This document shows, piece by piece, positions 55,348-64,000 of a stretch of DNA of 64,000 bases (position 1 is its first letter; every line of letters begins with the position of its first letter). The DNA lies in NCBI RefSeq assembly GCF_005889735.1, contig NZ_VCKY01000002.1:54505-118504 (forward strand), written 5' to 3'. The translations under genes were made by a program, and so were the position numbers. Below the pieces are notes generated by a model. It was given only the letters and a program-made list of their open reading frames with translations. It had not been told where the DNA came from and made no database searches. Source of the stretch: Nonomuraea turkmeniaca. Its GTDB lineage: Bacteria > Actinomycetota > Actinomycetes > Streptosporangiales > Streptosporangiaceae.

Positions 55348-55914
55348 CTACGGGTTCCCGGCGGCGCGACCGTACCAAACGGACGCTTCGCCATAGCGAC
55401 GGACCCTCTCCTCAACGTACCCTTCCGGCCATACCAGGGCCTTTCCCCTGCTTTCCCGCTCGAACGCCACCAACCCCTCCTCGACCAGCCAGCCGTGGTC
55501 ACGCAGCAACTCCAGGACCGTGCGGACCTCGGCGTCGGAGACGGCGTAGGGCGGGTCGGCGAAGACGATGTCGAACGGGGCGTCCGGCGTCTTGGCCAGC
55601 ACCCGCTCCACCCTGTCGGCCACCACGCTCGCGCCGTCCAGCCCCAGGGACTGGACGTTCGCCTTGATCGTTCTGGCCGCCTTCGGGTCGGACTCGACCA
55701 GCACGGCCTCGGCCGCTCCGCGTGACAGCGCCTCCAGGCCGACAGCCCCTGATCCGGCGTAGAGGTCCATGACCCGGGCGTCGTGGAGTCCGTACAGTGA
55801 ATCGAGCGTCAAGAAGATCCCTTCTCGTGCCCTGTCACTGGTCGGTCTCGTCCCGCGCCCCGGCGGGACCGCCAGCCGCCGCCCACCCGCGCTCCCCGCG
55901 ATGATCCGAGTCAT
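55348..55914 (-). CDS. rsmD: 16S rRNA (guanine-966-N2)-methyltransferase
   Basis: A 188-residue methyltransferase. It begins TRIIAGSAGGRRLAVPPGRG, the family start, then shows the S-adenosylmethionine-binding MDLYAGSGAVGLEALSRGA and the catalytic FADPPY. It methylates one guanine of 16S rRNA in the 30S subunit. ATG 55914 is preferred; ATG 55923 adds three residues. It precedes coaD, the common order. Confidence 0.93.
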   Translation of the reverse strand: MTRIIAGSAGGRRLAVPPGRGTRPTSDRAREGIFLTLDSLYGLHDARVMDLYAGSGAVGLEALSRGAAEAVLVESDPKAARTIKANVQSLGLDGASVVADRVERVLAKTPDAPFDIVFADPPYAVSDAEVRTVLELLRDHGWLVEEGLVAFERESRGKALVWPEGYVEERVRRYGEASVWYGRAAGNP

Positions 55915-55934
55915 GTGCCCCATTCTTTCGCATG

Positions 55935-56167
55935 TTGACGCAGGTCAAGAGTGGACAAGTGTCTGCCTCGAGTGCGCAAGGGTGATTCACATCGGTGCGA
56001 CGGGCCCGCATGATGAGTCTGCGGCCTTCAAGGTGACCCACATGAAGGCCGACCGGCGTGATCGTGAGCCCTTCCGCACGCCGGTTCCCTCGGCACCTGA
56101 CCCGAGGGTGGGCCCAGCCGGGGACGGCATTCGGGGGGAGGCCGTCCCCGCGGCTGGGTTCTTTTTT
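55935..56167 (+). ncRNA. Candidate plus-strand transcript ending in a strong terminator, no coding gene
   Basis: No gene is readable in the 300 bases between rsmD and recG. On the plus strand TTGACG at 55935-55940 and AAGTGT at 55957-55962 could be a promoter. CCCTCGG/CCGAGGG could form a stem near 56086-56107, and a long GC stem with a T-tract at 56113-56167 would end the RNA. Transcription is unproven; the hairpin might instead serve as a bidirectional terminator. Confidence 0.35.
56113..56167 (+). terminator. Strong hairpin with T-tract on the plus strand between rsmD and recG
   Basis: CCCAGCCGGGGACGGC at 56113-56128 pairs with GCCGTCCCC (56141-56149) and GGCTGGG (56152-56158), a 16-base stem with a small bulge. 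TTCTTTTTT follows at 56159-56167. No plus-strand gene ends here, which makes the orientation odd. On the minus strand it lies 48 bases after the recG stop. Confidence 0.8.
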
Positions 56168-56214
56168 CATGTTTCACGCGGTGCCGTGGTCCGCCATTCG
56201 CCCCACCGCACCCG

Positions 56215-58398
56215 TCACGTCTTCTCCAAATACTCCGCCCGCTCGTCCTCCAGCAGCCGGTCGATCTCGGCCCTCAGCCCTTCGTGGGACGTCAGGTCCG
56301 GGTCGTCGACCAGGAGGGCGGCCGCCTCCTCGCGGGCCGTGGCGATGACGTCCTCGTCCCGCAGCAGTTGCAGCAGCTTCAGCGACGAGCGCTTGCCCGA
56401 CTGGGCCGCCCCCAGGACGTCGCCCTCCCGCCGCTGCTCCAGGTCCACCCGCGACAGCTCGAAGCCGTCCAGGGTGGCGGCCACCGCGTCCAGGCGGAGG
56501 CGGGCCGGAGTGCCCTCGGGGAAGTCGGAGACCAGGAGGCACAGGCCGGGGAGGCCGCCGCGCCCCACGCGGCCGCGCAACTGGTGGAGCTGGGAGACGC
56601 CGAAGCGGTCGGCGTCCATGATGATCATGACGGAGGAGTTGGGGACGTCGACGCCCACCTCGATGACCGTCGTGGCGACCAGGACGTCCAGCTCGCCGCG
56701 GGTGAAGGAGCGCATGATCGCGTCCTTCTCCTCCGGCGGCAGCTTGCCGTGCAGGGTGCCGACCCGCAGGTCGTGGAAGGGGCCCTGGGTCAGGAGCTCG
56801 GCCACGTCCAGGACGGCCAGCGGCGGCCGGCGCTCGTCGTCCGCGGCCGCCGCCACGACCGCCATGTCGCCCTCGTCGCCCTCCAGATCGCCGATGCGCG
56901 GGCACACGATGTAGGCCTGCCGCCCCAGCGCCACCTCCTCCCGCACCCGCTCCCAGGTGCGCTCCAGGTAGTGGGGCTTGTCCGCGGCTGGTACGACGTG
57001 CGTGGTGATCGGGGCGCGGCCCGACGGAAGCTGGGACAGGGTCGAGACCTCCAGGTCGCCGAAGACCGTCATGGCGACCGTACGAGGAATCGGCGTGGCC
57101 GTCATGACCAGGACGTGCGGGCGGCCGCCGCCCGCCTTCTCACGCAACGCGTCGCGCTGCTCGACCCCGAAGCGATGCTGCTCGTCGACCACGACCAGCC
57201 CCAGGTCGGCGAACTGCACGTGCTCCTGCAGCAACGCGTGCGTGCCGACGACGATCCCGGCGGTGCCGGAGGCGGCGTCGAGCAGCGCGGAGCGCCGGGC
57301 GGCCGCGCCCATCGAACCGGTCAGCAGCGTGACCGCGGTGCCGCCGAACATGCCGCCCTGCGCCAGGTCACCCAGCATGTTCGTGATCGAGCGGTGGTGC
57401 TGCTGGGCGAGCACCTCGGTCGGGGCCAGCAGCGCGGCCTGCCCACCGGCGTCCACCACCTGCAACATCGCGCGCAGCGCCACCACCGTCTTGCCCGCGC
57501 CGACCTCGCCCTGCAGCAGCCGGTGCATCGGGTGTTCGAGCGCGAGGTCGGCGGCGATCTCCTCCCCCACCTGCGCCTGCCCCTCCGTCAGCGAGAACGG
57601 CAACCGCTCGTCGAACGACGCCAGCAGCCCGTCACCCCGCCTGGGCCGCGGCTTGGCCGGCCAGGCGGTGGCCGCCTGGCGACGCTGCAGCAGCACGGCC
57701 TGCAACACGAACGCCTCGTCGAACTTCAGCCGTTTGCGCGCCCGCCCCACCTCGGCGAAGTCCTTCGGCCGGTGGATGGCCACCAGCGCCTCGGCCAGCG
57801 GCTGCAGGCCGTGCCGCACGCGCAGCTCGGCGGGCAGCGGGTCCTCCAGCGGGCCGAGCGTGTCGAGCACGATGCCGACCGCGCGCCTGATCGCCCACGG
57901 CGTCAGGTCCTTGCCCGCCGGATAGATCGGCACCGGCACCGCCGCGAACTCCTCCGCGCTCCCCTCGCTCTCCTCGAACAGCTCGAACTCCGGGTGCGCG
58001 AGCTGCCAGCGCGGCCTGCCCCGCGCCCCGAACAGCCCCACCTTGCCCGCGAACATGCCGCGCCGCCCCGGCTTCAGCCGCGACTCGGCCACGTGGGAGC
58101 CCTTGCCGAAGAACGACAGGTAGATCTTGTTGCCGTTGCCGTCGACGACCTCGACCTCCAGCCAGGTGCCGCCGCGGTTGCGCATGGGTTTGCGCATGAG
58201 CCTGGTCACCTCGCCGACCACGGTGACGTGCTCGTCCACCTCGAGCGCGTCCAGCGAGGTCAGCTCGCCACGCTCGGCGTAGCGTCGCGGGTAGTGGCGC
58301 AGCAGGTCGCCGACCGTCTCCAGGTCGAGCACGCTGTGCAGCAGCTTGGCGGTCTTCGGGTCGAGCGCCTTCGTCAGAGGCTCGTCGAAACGGCTCAC
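56215..58398 (-). CDS. recG: ATP-dependent DNA helicase RecG
   Basis: A 727-residue helicase that remodels stalled replication forks and Holliday junctions. The N-terminal wedge domain is followed by helicase motifs: Walker A LQGEVGAGKTVVALRAM, motif II VVDEQHRFG and motif VI QLRGRVGRGG. The late VSDFPEGTPARLRLDAVA belongs to the RecG C-terminal region. The start ATG 58398 is preceded by a natural spacing. It lies downstream of the fakA-like gene in the same direction, 78 bases apart. Confidence 0.95.
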   Translation of the reverse strand: MSRFDEPLTKALDPKTAKLLHSVLDLETVGDLLRHYPRRYAERGELTSLDALEVDEHVTVVGEVTRLMRKPMRNRGGTWLEVEVVDGNGNKIYLSFFGKGSHVAESRLKPGRRGMFAGKVGLFGARGRPRWQLAHPEFELFEESEGSAEEFAAVPVPIYPAGKDLTPWAIRRAVGIVLDTLGPLEDPLPAELRVRHGLQPLAEALVAIHRPKDFAEVGRARKRLKFDEAFVLQAVLLQRRQAATAWPAKPRPRRGDGLLASFDERLPFSLTEGQAQVGEEIAADLALEHPMHRLLQGEVGAGKTVVALRAMLQVVDAGGQAALLAPTEVLAQQHHRSITNMLGDLAQGGMFGGTAVTLLTGSMGAAARRSALLDAASGTAGIVVGTHALLQEHVQFADLGLVVVDEQHRFGVEQRDALREKAGGGRPHVLVMTATPIPRTVAMTVFGDLEVSTLSQLPSGRAPITTHVVPAADKPHYLERTWERVREEVALGRQAYIVCPRIGDLEGDEGDMAVVAAAADDERRPPLAVLDVAELLTQGPFHDLRVGTLHGKLPPEEKDAIMRSFTRGELDVLVATTVIEVGVDVPNSSVMIIMDADRFGVSQLHQLRGRVGRGGLPGLCLLVSDFPEGTPARLRLDAVAATLDGFELSRVDLEQRREGDVLGAAQSGKRSSLKLLQLLRDEDVIATAREEAAALLVDDPDLTSHEGLRAEIDRLLEDERAEYLEKT

Positions 58399-58476
58399 GG
58401 CATTAAGTTCTACCGCCTGCGGCCGACAGGAATCCCGTTCCCGCCGCTTTGCGGGCGGTGGCCGCCCCGGCTCGCC

Positions 58477-60021
58477 TTACTCCACGCCGATCAGCAGCGG
58501 GTAGCCGCCCTGCTCGCCGTCGTAGACCACGAGGTCCACGTCCGGCCGCGTACGTCTCAGATGCTCCTCTACGCAGGCGGCGAGACCCGCGGGCGCCTCG
58601 GCGCCCGTGACCAGGGTCACCAGCTCGCCGCCGCCCGCCACCATCCGGTCCACGATCATGGTGGAGACCCGCTCCAGCGTGTCGCCGATCACCGCGACGT
58701 CACCCTCGATCATGCCGAGCACGTCACCGGGACGGCACACCCCGGCGCTCGTGAACGCCTCCCTGTCGGCCACCGTCACGTGTCCGTGCCTGGTCTGGCT
58801 CGCCGCGTCGGTCATCGCCACCACGTCGTCGTCGAAGCGGCGCAGCGGATCGTGGACGGCCAGCGCCGCCAGCCCCTGCACGGTGGCCTTGGTGGGCAGC
58901 ACGCTGACCGCGACGCCGTCCTCGCGGGCGATCTCGGCCGCGGCGACGGCGACGGCGCCGACGCCCTCGTCGTTCGGCAGGACCGCGACCTCGCTGCCGG
59001 CCTGCCTGATCGCGGCCAGCAGGGCCGGGAGCGCGGGCCGGGCGCCGGGCGCGCGGCGTACCACGACGGCCCCGCACTCCTCGAACAACGCCGCGATCCC
59101 GTCCCCGGCGGCGACCGCCACCACGCCCCTGCCGGCGCTGCCGCGGTGGGTACGCTCGGCCAGGTAGGTGATCTTGATCCGGTGCGGCCGCCCCGCCCGC
59201 AGCCCGGCCTCCACGGCCGGACCGGCCTCGGCCACGTGGACGTGCACGTTCCACAGGCCCTCGCCGCCGACCACGACGAGCGAGTCGCCCATGGCGTCGA
59301 GCTCCTCGCGCAGCCCGGCCACCGCCCGGTCATCGGCGTCCAGCAGGTACATCACCTCGTAGCCGGCCCCGACCTCGGTCATCGGCGCCACCCGCGCGGT
59401 CGGCGGGGGCACGTCGTAGTGGTCGGCGTACGAGTCGGTGATCACGGCGGCCAGGGTCTCCAGCACGATCGCCGCTCCCGCGCCGCCCGCGTCCACGACG
59501 CCGCTCCGGGCCAGCACGTCGAGCTGGTCCGGGGTACGCCGCAGCGCCGCCCGCGCCTCCCCCGCCGCCTGCCGCGCCACCTCGTGCAGATCCCCGTCCA
59601 GATCCTGTACGGCCCGCGCGGCGGACTCCAGCACGCTCAGCACCGTGCCCTCGACCGGCCGGGCCACCGCCTCCCTGGCCAGCACGGCGGCCCTCAGCAG
59701 CCCGGCGCGCAGGTCGTGGCCGTCCTTCAGCACCTCGGCGAGGCCGCGCAACGCCTGGCTGACGATCACGCCGGAGTTGCCGCGGGCCCCGACCAGGGCG
59801 CCGTACGAGAGCGTCTGCCATACCACGGCGGTGTCCACGTCGTCGGGCAGCGACTCGACGGCCTCGGCCGCGGACAACATGGTGAGATGCAGGTTCGTGC
59901 CGGTGTCGCCGTCGGCGACCGGGAATACGTTGAGCGCGTCGATCTCCGCCCTGGCCCGGCCCAGGGCATCAGCCGCCAGGCGGGCCCAGCGGCGCACCGC
60001 GGTCGGGTCGAGGATCTTCAT
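58477..60021 (-). CDS. DAK2-domain protein, FakA-like fatty acid kinase catalytic subunit
   Basis: A 514-residue protein. The N-terminal DAK2 ATP-binding domain shows NVFPVADGDTGTNLHLTM and GARGNSGVIVSQALRG. The central region has GEGLWNVHVHVAEAG, and the C-terminal part belongs to the DegV/Fak-associated extension. In firmicutes FakA uses ATP to phosphorylate fatty acids held by FakB. No fakB gene is in the window. The position between rpmB and recG is conserved in actinobacteria. The substrate here is not established. Confidence 0.88.
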   Translation of the reverse strand: MKILDPTAVRRWARLAADALGRARAEIDALNVFPVADGDTGTNLHLTMLSAAEAVESLPDDVDTAVVWQTLSYGALVGARGNSGVIVSQALRGLAEVLKDGHDLRAGLLRAAVLAREAVARPVEGTVLSVLESAARAVQDLDGDLHEVARQAAGEARAALRRTPDQLDVLARSGVVDAGGAGAAIVLETLAAVITDSYADHYDVPPPTARVAPMTEVGAGYEVMYLLDADDRAVAGLREELDAMGDSLVVVGGEGLWNVHVHVAEAGPAVEAGLRAGRPHRIKITYLAERTHRGSAGRGVVAVAAGDGIAALFEECGAVVVRRAPGARPALPALLAAIRQAGSEVAVLPNDEGVGAVAVAAAEIAREDGVAVSVLPTKATVQGLAALAVHDPLRRFDDDVVAMTDAASQTRHGHVTVADREAFTSAGVCRPGDVLGMIEGDVAVIGDTLERVSTMIVDRMVAGGGELVTLVTGAEAPAGLAACVEEHLRRTRPDVDLVVYDGEQGGYPLLIGVE

Positions 60022-60321
60022 CTACGCCCTCCGACTGTCTCCCCGACCAACCGACCCTGTATCCCCAGCCGACCGACCCTGTATCCCCAGCCGACCGACC
60101 CTGTAGCCCCAGCCGACCCCTCGGCAGCCCCGCATGCGCTACCGTTGTTGGAGGAGAATATCCCCGCAGGGGGCTACGTGGAGCGCTCGCCAGCGCTCCG
60201 GTTCGCGCCCAACGGTATGGATCGGATATCCTCATCAGGCTGGCCGGTTGTCCCGGCCTGCCCTCCGCCCGGAAACGCATCAGCGGACAGGGCTACATCG
60301 ACTGTTTTAAGGAGCGATACC
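60022..60321. other. 300-base divergent region between fakA-like gene and rpmB
   Basis: It holds three tandem 22-base repeats at 60051-60116, then no recognisable gene. AAGGAG before rpmB lies at 60309-60314. GGATATCC near 60225-60232 is a short palindrome. No promoter could be fixed with confidence. Confidence 0.5.
60051..60116. repeat. Three tandem 22-base repeats
   Basis: Copies at 60051-60072, 60073-60094 and 60095-60116. Each starts CCGACCCTGTA and ends CCCCAGCCGA; the first two are identical and the third has one change (T to G). A partial unit flanks the first. They sit upstream of fakA on the minus strand and of rpmB on the plus strand. Confidence 0.9.
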
Positions 60322-60507
60322 GTGGCTTCCGTCTGCGATGTCTGCCGCAAGGGGCCGACCTTCGGCAACAACGTGTCCCACTCGCACCGCCGCACCCGTC
60401 GTCGTTGGAACCCCAACATCCAGACGGTTCGCGCGGTCGTCGGCGGCACGCCGAAGAAGCTGAACGTGTGCACCTCGTGCATCAAGGCGGGCAAGGTCAC
60501 CCGCTAG
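60322..60507 (+). CDS. rpmB: 50S ribosomal protein L28
   Basis: A 61-residue ribosomal protein. It starts ASVCDVCRKGPTFGNNVSHS with CxxC, and ends with NVCTSCIKAGKVTR, giving the four-cysteine zinc-binding form. GTG 60322 has AAGGAG seven bases upstream. It stands alone with a strong terminator after it. Confidence 0.97.
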   Translation: MASVCDVCRKGPTFGNNVSHSHRRTRRRWNPNIQTVRAVVGGTPKKLNVCTSCIKAGKVTR

Positions 60508-60517
60508 TTCCACACTT

Positions 60518-60564
60518 ACGCGCATGCCCGTTGCTCCTGAGGGAGTAACGGGCATGCGCGTTTT
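60518..60564 (+). terminator. Rho-independent terminator after rpmB
   Basis: ACGCGCATGCCCGTT at 60518-60532 pairs perfectly with AACGGGCATGCGCGT at 60547-60561, and TTT follows. An inner CTCC/GGAG pair extends the stem. It also blocks read-through from thiD on the other strand. Confidence 0.9.
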
Positions 60565-60575
60565 CGGGGCCCGGG

Positions 60576-61370
60576 TCAGCGCCAGGGCCAGGCGTGGTCC
60601 ACCGGGCCGATGCCGGCGCCCAGGGGGAAGCCGCGGGCGATCGCGCCCGTCACGTACTCCTTCGCCTTGCCCACCGCCGCAGGCACGTCGTCGCCCAGCG
60701 CGAGCCGTGACGCGATGGCTGACGCCAGTGTGCAGCCAGTCCCGTGGGTGTGGCGGTTGTCGAGGCGTTCGGCGGCGAAGCGGTATTCGCTCGTGCCGTC
60801 CGTGAGCAGGTCCACGGGCGCGCCGGGCAAGTGACCGCCCTTGATCAGCGCCCACGTGGGTCCCAGCTCCAGTACGGCGTCCGCCGCCCGCCGCAACCCC
60901 TCCTCGTCCTCGACCTTGACCGAGGTGAGCTGCTCCACCTCCCACAGGTTCGGCGTGGCCACGGCGGCCAGGGGCAGCAGCCGGGTTCGCAGGGTCTCGA
61001 CGGCCTCGGGCGCCAGCAGGGAGTCACCGTGCTTCGACACCCCGACGGGATCGACCACGACGGGCGCGGCATAACCGCCCAGCACGTCCGCCACGATCTC
61101 GACCAGCGCCGGAGAGGCCAGCATGCCGGTCTTGACCGCCTGGGCGCCGATGTCGCCGAGCACCGAGTCGAGCTGCGCCCGTACGGCCTCGGGCGGCAGC
61201 TCCCAGTAGCCCTGGACGCCGAGCGAGTTCTGCGCGGTCACCGCCGCGATGACACTCATGCCGTGGACGCCCATGGCCAGCATGGTCTTCAGATCGGCTT
61301 GGATGCCCGCGCCGCCTCCTGAGTCGGAGCCGGCGACGGTCAGCACGCGTGGAGGGGTCGAAACCGTCAT
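60576..61370 (-). CDS. thiD: Hydroxymethylpyrimidine/phosphomethylpyrimidine kinase
   Basis: A 264-residue kinase of thiamine synthesis. It begins [20 protein letters not shown], the ThiD signature, and has [16 protein letters not shown] and, near the end, [17 protein letters not shown], the ATP-binding motif. It phosphorylates HMP and HMP-P. GGGGGAC precedes ATG 61370; the longer frame to 62357 is a run-on over the next gene. The order thiL, repeat protein, thiD is on one strand. Confidence 0.95.
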   Translation of the reverse strand: MTVSTPPRVLTVAGSDSGGGAGIQADLKTMLAMGVHGMSVIAAVTAQNSLGVQGYWELPPEAVRAQLDSVLGDIGAQAVKTGMLASPALVEIVADVLGGYAAPVVVDPVGVSKHGDSLLAPEAVETLRTRLLPLAAVATPNLWEVEQLTSVKVEDEEGLRRAADAVLELGPTWALIKGGHLPGAPVDLLTDGTSEYRFAAERLDNRHTHGTGCTLASAIASRLALGDDVPAAVGKAKEYVTGAIARGFPLGAGIGPVDHAWPWR

Positions 61371-61387
61371 GTCCCCCATCCAACCAT

Positions 61388-63418
61388 TCAGCTGATGGAG
61401 CACTCCCCGGTGACCATGCCGCAGGTCTCCGCCTCCTGGCCGCGGCCCGTGGCGGTGAACGACACGTTGGCCGAGTCGCCCGCTGCCAGCGTCCCCGCCA
61501 GGTCGAGGATCAGCAGGTCGCCGTCCTGCGTCCACTCGGCGCCGCTCACGCTCACCACCCGGCCGTCGACGGGCACGGACACCGTGGGGCGGTCCAGCTG
61601 TTCCTGCGAGGTGTTCGAGAGCGTCATGTCGGCTCTGTAGGTGGTCAGGCGCTGGCTGATCGTCTGCCTGATGTTCACCGAGGCGCCGCTGCCACCGGAG
61701 TTGAACGTCCCCGCTCCGGAGGTGGGATCCGGCGTGACGCCGACGGTCGGCGTGCCGTCGTCCACCGGCGACGGGTTCTCGCTCGGCGAGATGGTCACGC
61801 CTTCCTCGACGGGCGCCTCCGACGACTGCGTCGGCGTAGGCGTCGGCGCGGTGGACTTCTTCACCTTGGTCTTGGCCGGCGTCGGTGTAGGCGTGGCCGA
61901 GGTGGTGCGCCGTGGCGTGCGAGGGGCGTACGAGGCCGTCGGCGTCGGGGTGTCGGAGGGTGTGGTCTCCTCCTCCGCGGCCGTGTCCTCCTCCGGCTCG
62001 GTCTCCTCCGGGGCGGGGTCGGAGACGGCGGGGTCTGGCTGGCCGCTCGCGGTCTGTGCGGCCGCGCACGTGGTGCCCTCGCACTTGGCGGGGGCGCCGG
62101 AAGAGCTCATGAGCTTGACGCCGGCCACGGTGCCGCCGAGCACGATGGCCACGGCCGCCACAGACAGCAGCGCGACCCGGCCCTTGCCTGCTCCCGACGA
62201 GGGCGCGAGCAACTCGCCGTCGCCACGCCCGCCGCCACCGCCGCCGCCACGCCCGCCCTTGCGGCGGCCACGGCGGCCCTTGCGCTCGTCCGGCTCGTCC
62301 AGGCCGGAGTCGTTCGACCAGCCGGAGCCCAGGAACCCTGTCTCGGTCTCCGCCCACGCCGGTGTCTGCACGGCCGTCGGCTCGCCGGCCACCTTGATGT
62401 CGCCCGGCTCGGGCGGGCTGATCGACCCGGCGCCGAAGCCCTGGGTCTGGTCGAAGCCGGCCGTACGGTCATCGGGCCCGCCAAAACCACCATCACGGTC
62501 ATCGGGCCCGTCGAAGAAACCGTGGCGCTCGTCCGGGCCGTCGAAGAAACCATTGCGGCCGTCCGGGCCGTCGAAGGGTCCGGGGGTGCCGCCGGGGCTC
62601 TGACCCCCGAAGAACCCTGGCCCTTCGCCAGGCATAGGTCCGCCGAAGGCGCCGCGCTCGTCGCCGGGTCTCGGCCCTCCGAAGGCGCCGGGACCCTCAC
62701 TGGGCCTTGGCCCGCCGGGACCGCCCGGTCCTCCGGGAGTACCGGGACCGCTGGGCCGCTCGAAGGCGCCGGTGGCAGGACCGTCGAAAGCGCCAGGGCC
62801 GCGGAAGGTGTCAAAACCACCGGCCTGCCCCGGGCCGTGGACCGGGCCTGAAGCGCCGAAGGGGCCTGCCGGTCCTGAAGTGCCGAAGGGGCCTGCCGGT
62901 CCTGAAGTGCCGAAGGGGCCTGCCGGTCCTGGGGTACCGAAGGGGCCTGGAGCGTTCGAAGGGCCTGGGCCGTCCGGGAAGTCGTTCCGGGAGCCCGGAC
63001 CGTTGGCGGGGCCGAGGAGGTCGGGAGGTGCGTCCCACTCCGGCGGGCGGACGAACGCGCCCGTCGTCTCAAAGGGCCCGGCCTGCTCGCCGTACGGGCT
63101 CGGCGGCGGAAAGCCGCCTCCAGGGTGGCCGGCCGCCGGGAAGGCGCCGGCAGGGTCGTTGGCCGGTGGCATACCGCGGGTGGAGTCGTTGGGCAACGCG
63201 AAGGCCCCGGTGGTCTCGAACGGCCCGGGCTGCGGCCCATGCGGCGACGGCGGCTCACTCTCGCGGCGCGACATCGGGGCCCACTGCCCCGTCACCTCGG
63301 GCCGGTCAGGCATCGACGGCCAGCCCGGCTGGTCATCAGGCTCGTCAGGACCCCAGAATGCGCTGCCGTTTCCCCCTTCATCCCCGTCGTCGGATCCACC
63401 TGTGCCGTGGCGGCCCAT
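61388..63418 (-). CDS. Membrane-anchored repeat-rich protein with C-terminal carbohydrate-binding-like domain
   Basis: A 676-residue protein. The first ~390 residues are rich in Pro, Gly and Phe with tandem motifs such as PAGPFGTSG and GFFDGPDER, probably disordered and cytoplasmic. A basic Gly/Arg run precedes one membrane segment ([20 protein letters not shown]). The outside part is a Thr/Pro/Glu-rich stalk and a C-terminal beta domain of about 100 residues ([20 protein letters not shown]) that resembles a CBM2-like fold. No catalytic domain is visible. It may sense or bind the wall; no function is established. It lies between thiL and thiD, as an insertion in that pair. Confidence 0.7.
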   Translation of the reverse strand: MGRHGTGGSDDGDEGGNGSAFWGPDEPDDQPGWPSMPDRPEVTGQWAPMSRRESEPPSPHGPQPGPFETTGAFALPNDSTRGMPPANDPAGAFPAAGHPGGGFPPPSPYGEQAGPFETTGAFVRPPEWDAPPDLLGPANGPGSRNDFPDGPGPSNAPGPFGTPGPAGPFGTSGPAGPFGTSGPAGPFGASGPVHGPGQAGGFDTFRGPGAFDGPATGAFERPSGPGTPGGPGGPGGPRPSEGPGAFGGPRPGDERGAFGGPMPGEGPGFFGGQSPGGTPGPFDGPDGRNGFFDGPDERHGFFDGPDDRDGGFGGPDDRTAGFDQTQGFGAGSISPPEPGDIKVAGEPTAVQTPAWAETETGFLGSGWSNDSGLDEPDERKGRRGRRKGGRGGGGGGGRGDGELLAPSSGAGKGRVALLSVAAVAIVLGGTVAGVKLMSSSGAPAKCEGTTCAAAQTASGQPDPAVSDPAPEETEPEEDTAAEEETTPSDTPTPTASYAPRTPRRTTSATPTPTPAKTKVKKSTAPTPTPTQSSEAPVEEGVTISPSENPSPVDDGTPTVGVTPDPTSGAGTFNSGGSGASVNIRQTISQRLTTYRADMTLSNTSQEQLDRPTVSVPVDGRVVSVSGAEWTQDGDLLILDLAGTLAAGDSANVSFTATGRGQEAETCGMVTGECSIS
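62855..62935. repeat. Three tandem 27-base repeats in the membrane repeat-protein gene
   Basis: Copies at 62855-62881, 62882-62908 and 62909-62935, starting GCCGAAGGGGCCTGCCGGTC. They encode copies of [10 protein letters not shown] partial fourth follows. Other imperfect 30-base repeats lie at about 62505-62575. Confidence 0.85.
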
Positions 63419-63543
63419 GGTTGCCCTTTCTGCCGGGTACAGTGGCCGCCAATCTTCATAACACCTTTGCTACGCCGTTGTCACAGCAATCCCACTAGTG
63501 ATACCCCAAATCAGGAAAATATCACTTAAATCGGGACAGATCA
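63419..63543. other. 125-base AT-richer gap between thiL and the repeat protein
   Basis: It carries the palindrome CACTAGTG at 63493-63500 and stretches such as GTGATATT read on the minus strand. It probably contains the promoter of the repeat-protein gene; no exact -10 or -35 could be set. Confidence 0.4.
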
Positions 63544-64000
63544 TCACCCAAAGTGATCCCATCCGCGCTGTCCTATCTCACGTCCGTACACCAGTACGCC
63601 GTCCCCCGCGACCACCCGGCCCACGACCTGCCACGACGCCGGCAACCGTACCCCTCGGGGAAAGACCGCAGCGAGTGCGTGATCCTCGCCCCCCGTGAGC
63701 ACCCACTCCAGCGGATCCACCCCCAGCTCCTTGGCCGCCGCCGCCACCGGCTCGCCGACGGCGAACGCCTGCGGATCCAGCTCGATCCGCACCCCGCTGG
63801 CCTTCGCGACGTGGCCGAGATCCTGCAGCAGCCCGTCGCTGACGTCGAGCATCGCGGTCGCGCCCAGCTCGGCGGCCCGCGGCCCCTCCGCGTACGGGGG
63901 ACTCGGCCGCAGATGCCCGGCCACCGCCTCCTCGAGGACGGCGGAGGCCACCGGCGCCCCGGCTTCGAGCAGCGCCCACCCGGCGGCGGAGTACCCGAGC
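63544..64000 (-). CDS. thiL: Thiamine-monophosphate kinase, C-terminal part
   Basis: The frame is open to the window edge, so this is the last 151 residues of ThiL; the N-terminal ATP-binding part lies outside. The visible portion contains LRPSPPYAEG, the metal-binding MLDVSDGLLQDLGHVA and LTGGEDHALAAVFP, all conserved in ThiL. It phosphorylates thiamine phosphate to the active diphosphate. It is separated from thiD by the repeat protein. Confidence 0.92.
   Translation of the reverse strand, partial: LGYSAAGWALLEAGAPVASAVLEEAVAGHLRPSPPYAEGPRAAELGATAMLDVSDGLLQDLGHVAKASGVRIELDPQAFAVGEPVAAAAKELGVDPLEWVLTGGEDHALAAVFPRGVRLPASWQVVGRVVAGDGVLVYGREIGQRGWDHFG

Noticed and set aside
60051..60116. CRISPR-like array from the 22-base repeats
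   Set aside because: The copies are directly adjacent with no spacers and only three in number; no cas gene is in the window.
56284..60507. A 1407-residue plus-strand frame running over recG and the fakA-like gene
   Set aside because: High-GC antisense shadow with biased composition; only its last 61 codons (rpmB) are real.

Overview
The window is high-GC (visibly about 70%), codes almost wall to wall on both strands, and uses GTG and TTG starts often. Gene content and order point to an actinomycete. The block thiL ... thiD - rpmB / fakA - recG - rsmD - coaD - DUF177 - rpmF - rnc - fpg ... acyP - smc - ftsY is the usual actinobacterial arrangement. IdeR-type iron boxes, a SigR-like sigma factor, a Cds1-like cysteine desulfhydrase and STAND/LuxR regulators fit the order Streptosporangiales (Nonomuraea-like). 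That rank is an inference from remembered gene style, not from a search. I saw no phage, insertion sequence, CRISPR array, tRNA or rRNA.

Layout. 1-8115: a tightly coupled sugar or polyol operon (tail of a SorC-type regulator, ABC importer, two FGGY kinases, a histidine phosphatase, a 2-hydroxyacid dehydrogenase). 8126-16198: mixed single genes (AMP-binding-like fragment, ABC exporter, divergent PBP, MerR/aldo-keto reductase pair with mirrored promoters, TetR/beta-glucosidase pair). 16180-21902: secreted M15-like and M14 peptidases and an aldehyde dehydrogenase. 22120-29286: a five-gene minus-strand array in which two paralogous STAND-LuxR regulators alternate with two truncated adenylation-domain-like proteins, ending in an alpha/beta hydrolase. 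29412-38409: TetR, typA, DUF2461, polysaccharide deacetylase, XRE-cupin/EamA pair, MEDS-HATPase, SigR-like sigma factor, Cds1-like enzyme.

38406-42395 is an iron-siderophore importer. The binding protein diverges from two permeases and an ATPase across two adjacent IdeR-like boxes. It is followed by a TPR protein preceded by a possible 24-residue peptide gene. 44306-64000 is the conserved housekeeping block: protein targeting (ftsY), chromosome organisation (smc), DNA repair (fpg, recG), RNA processing (rnc, rsmD), ribosomal proteins L32 and L28, CoA synthesis (coaD) and thiamine genes (thiD, thiL). It is interrupted by a LysR/MFS pair and a repeat-rich membrane-anchored protein.

The most unusual items are the adenylation-like proteins, which seem to lack the ATP-binding P-loop and sit beside LuxR-type regulators. 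Next are the TPR/short-peptide locus, the PBP with altered active-site motifs, and a plus-strand hairpin-terminated stretch between rsmD and recG with no gene.
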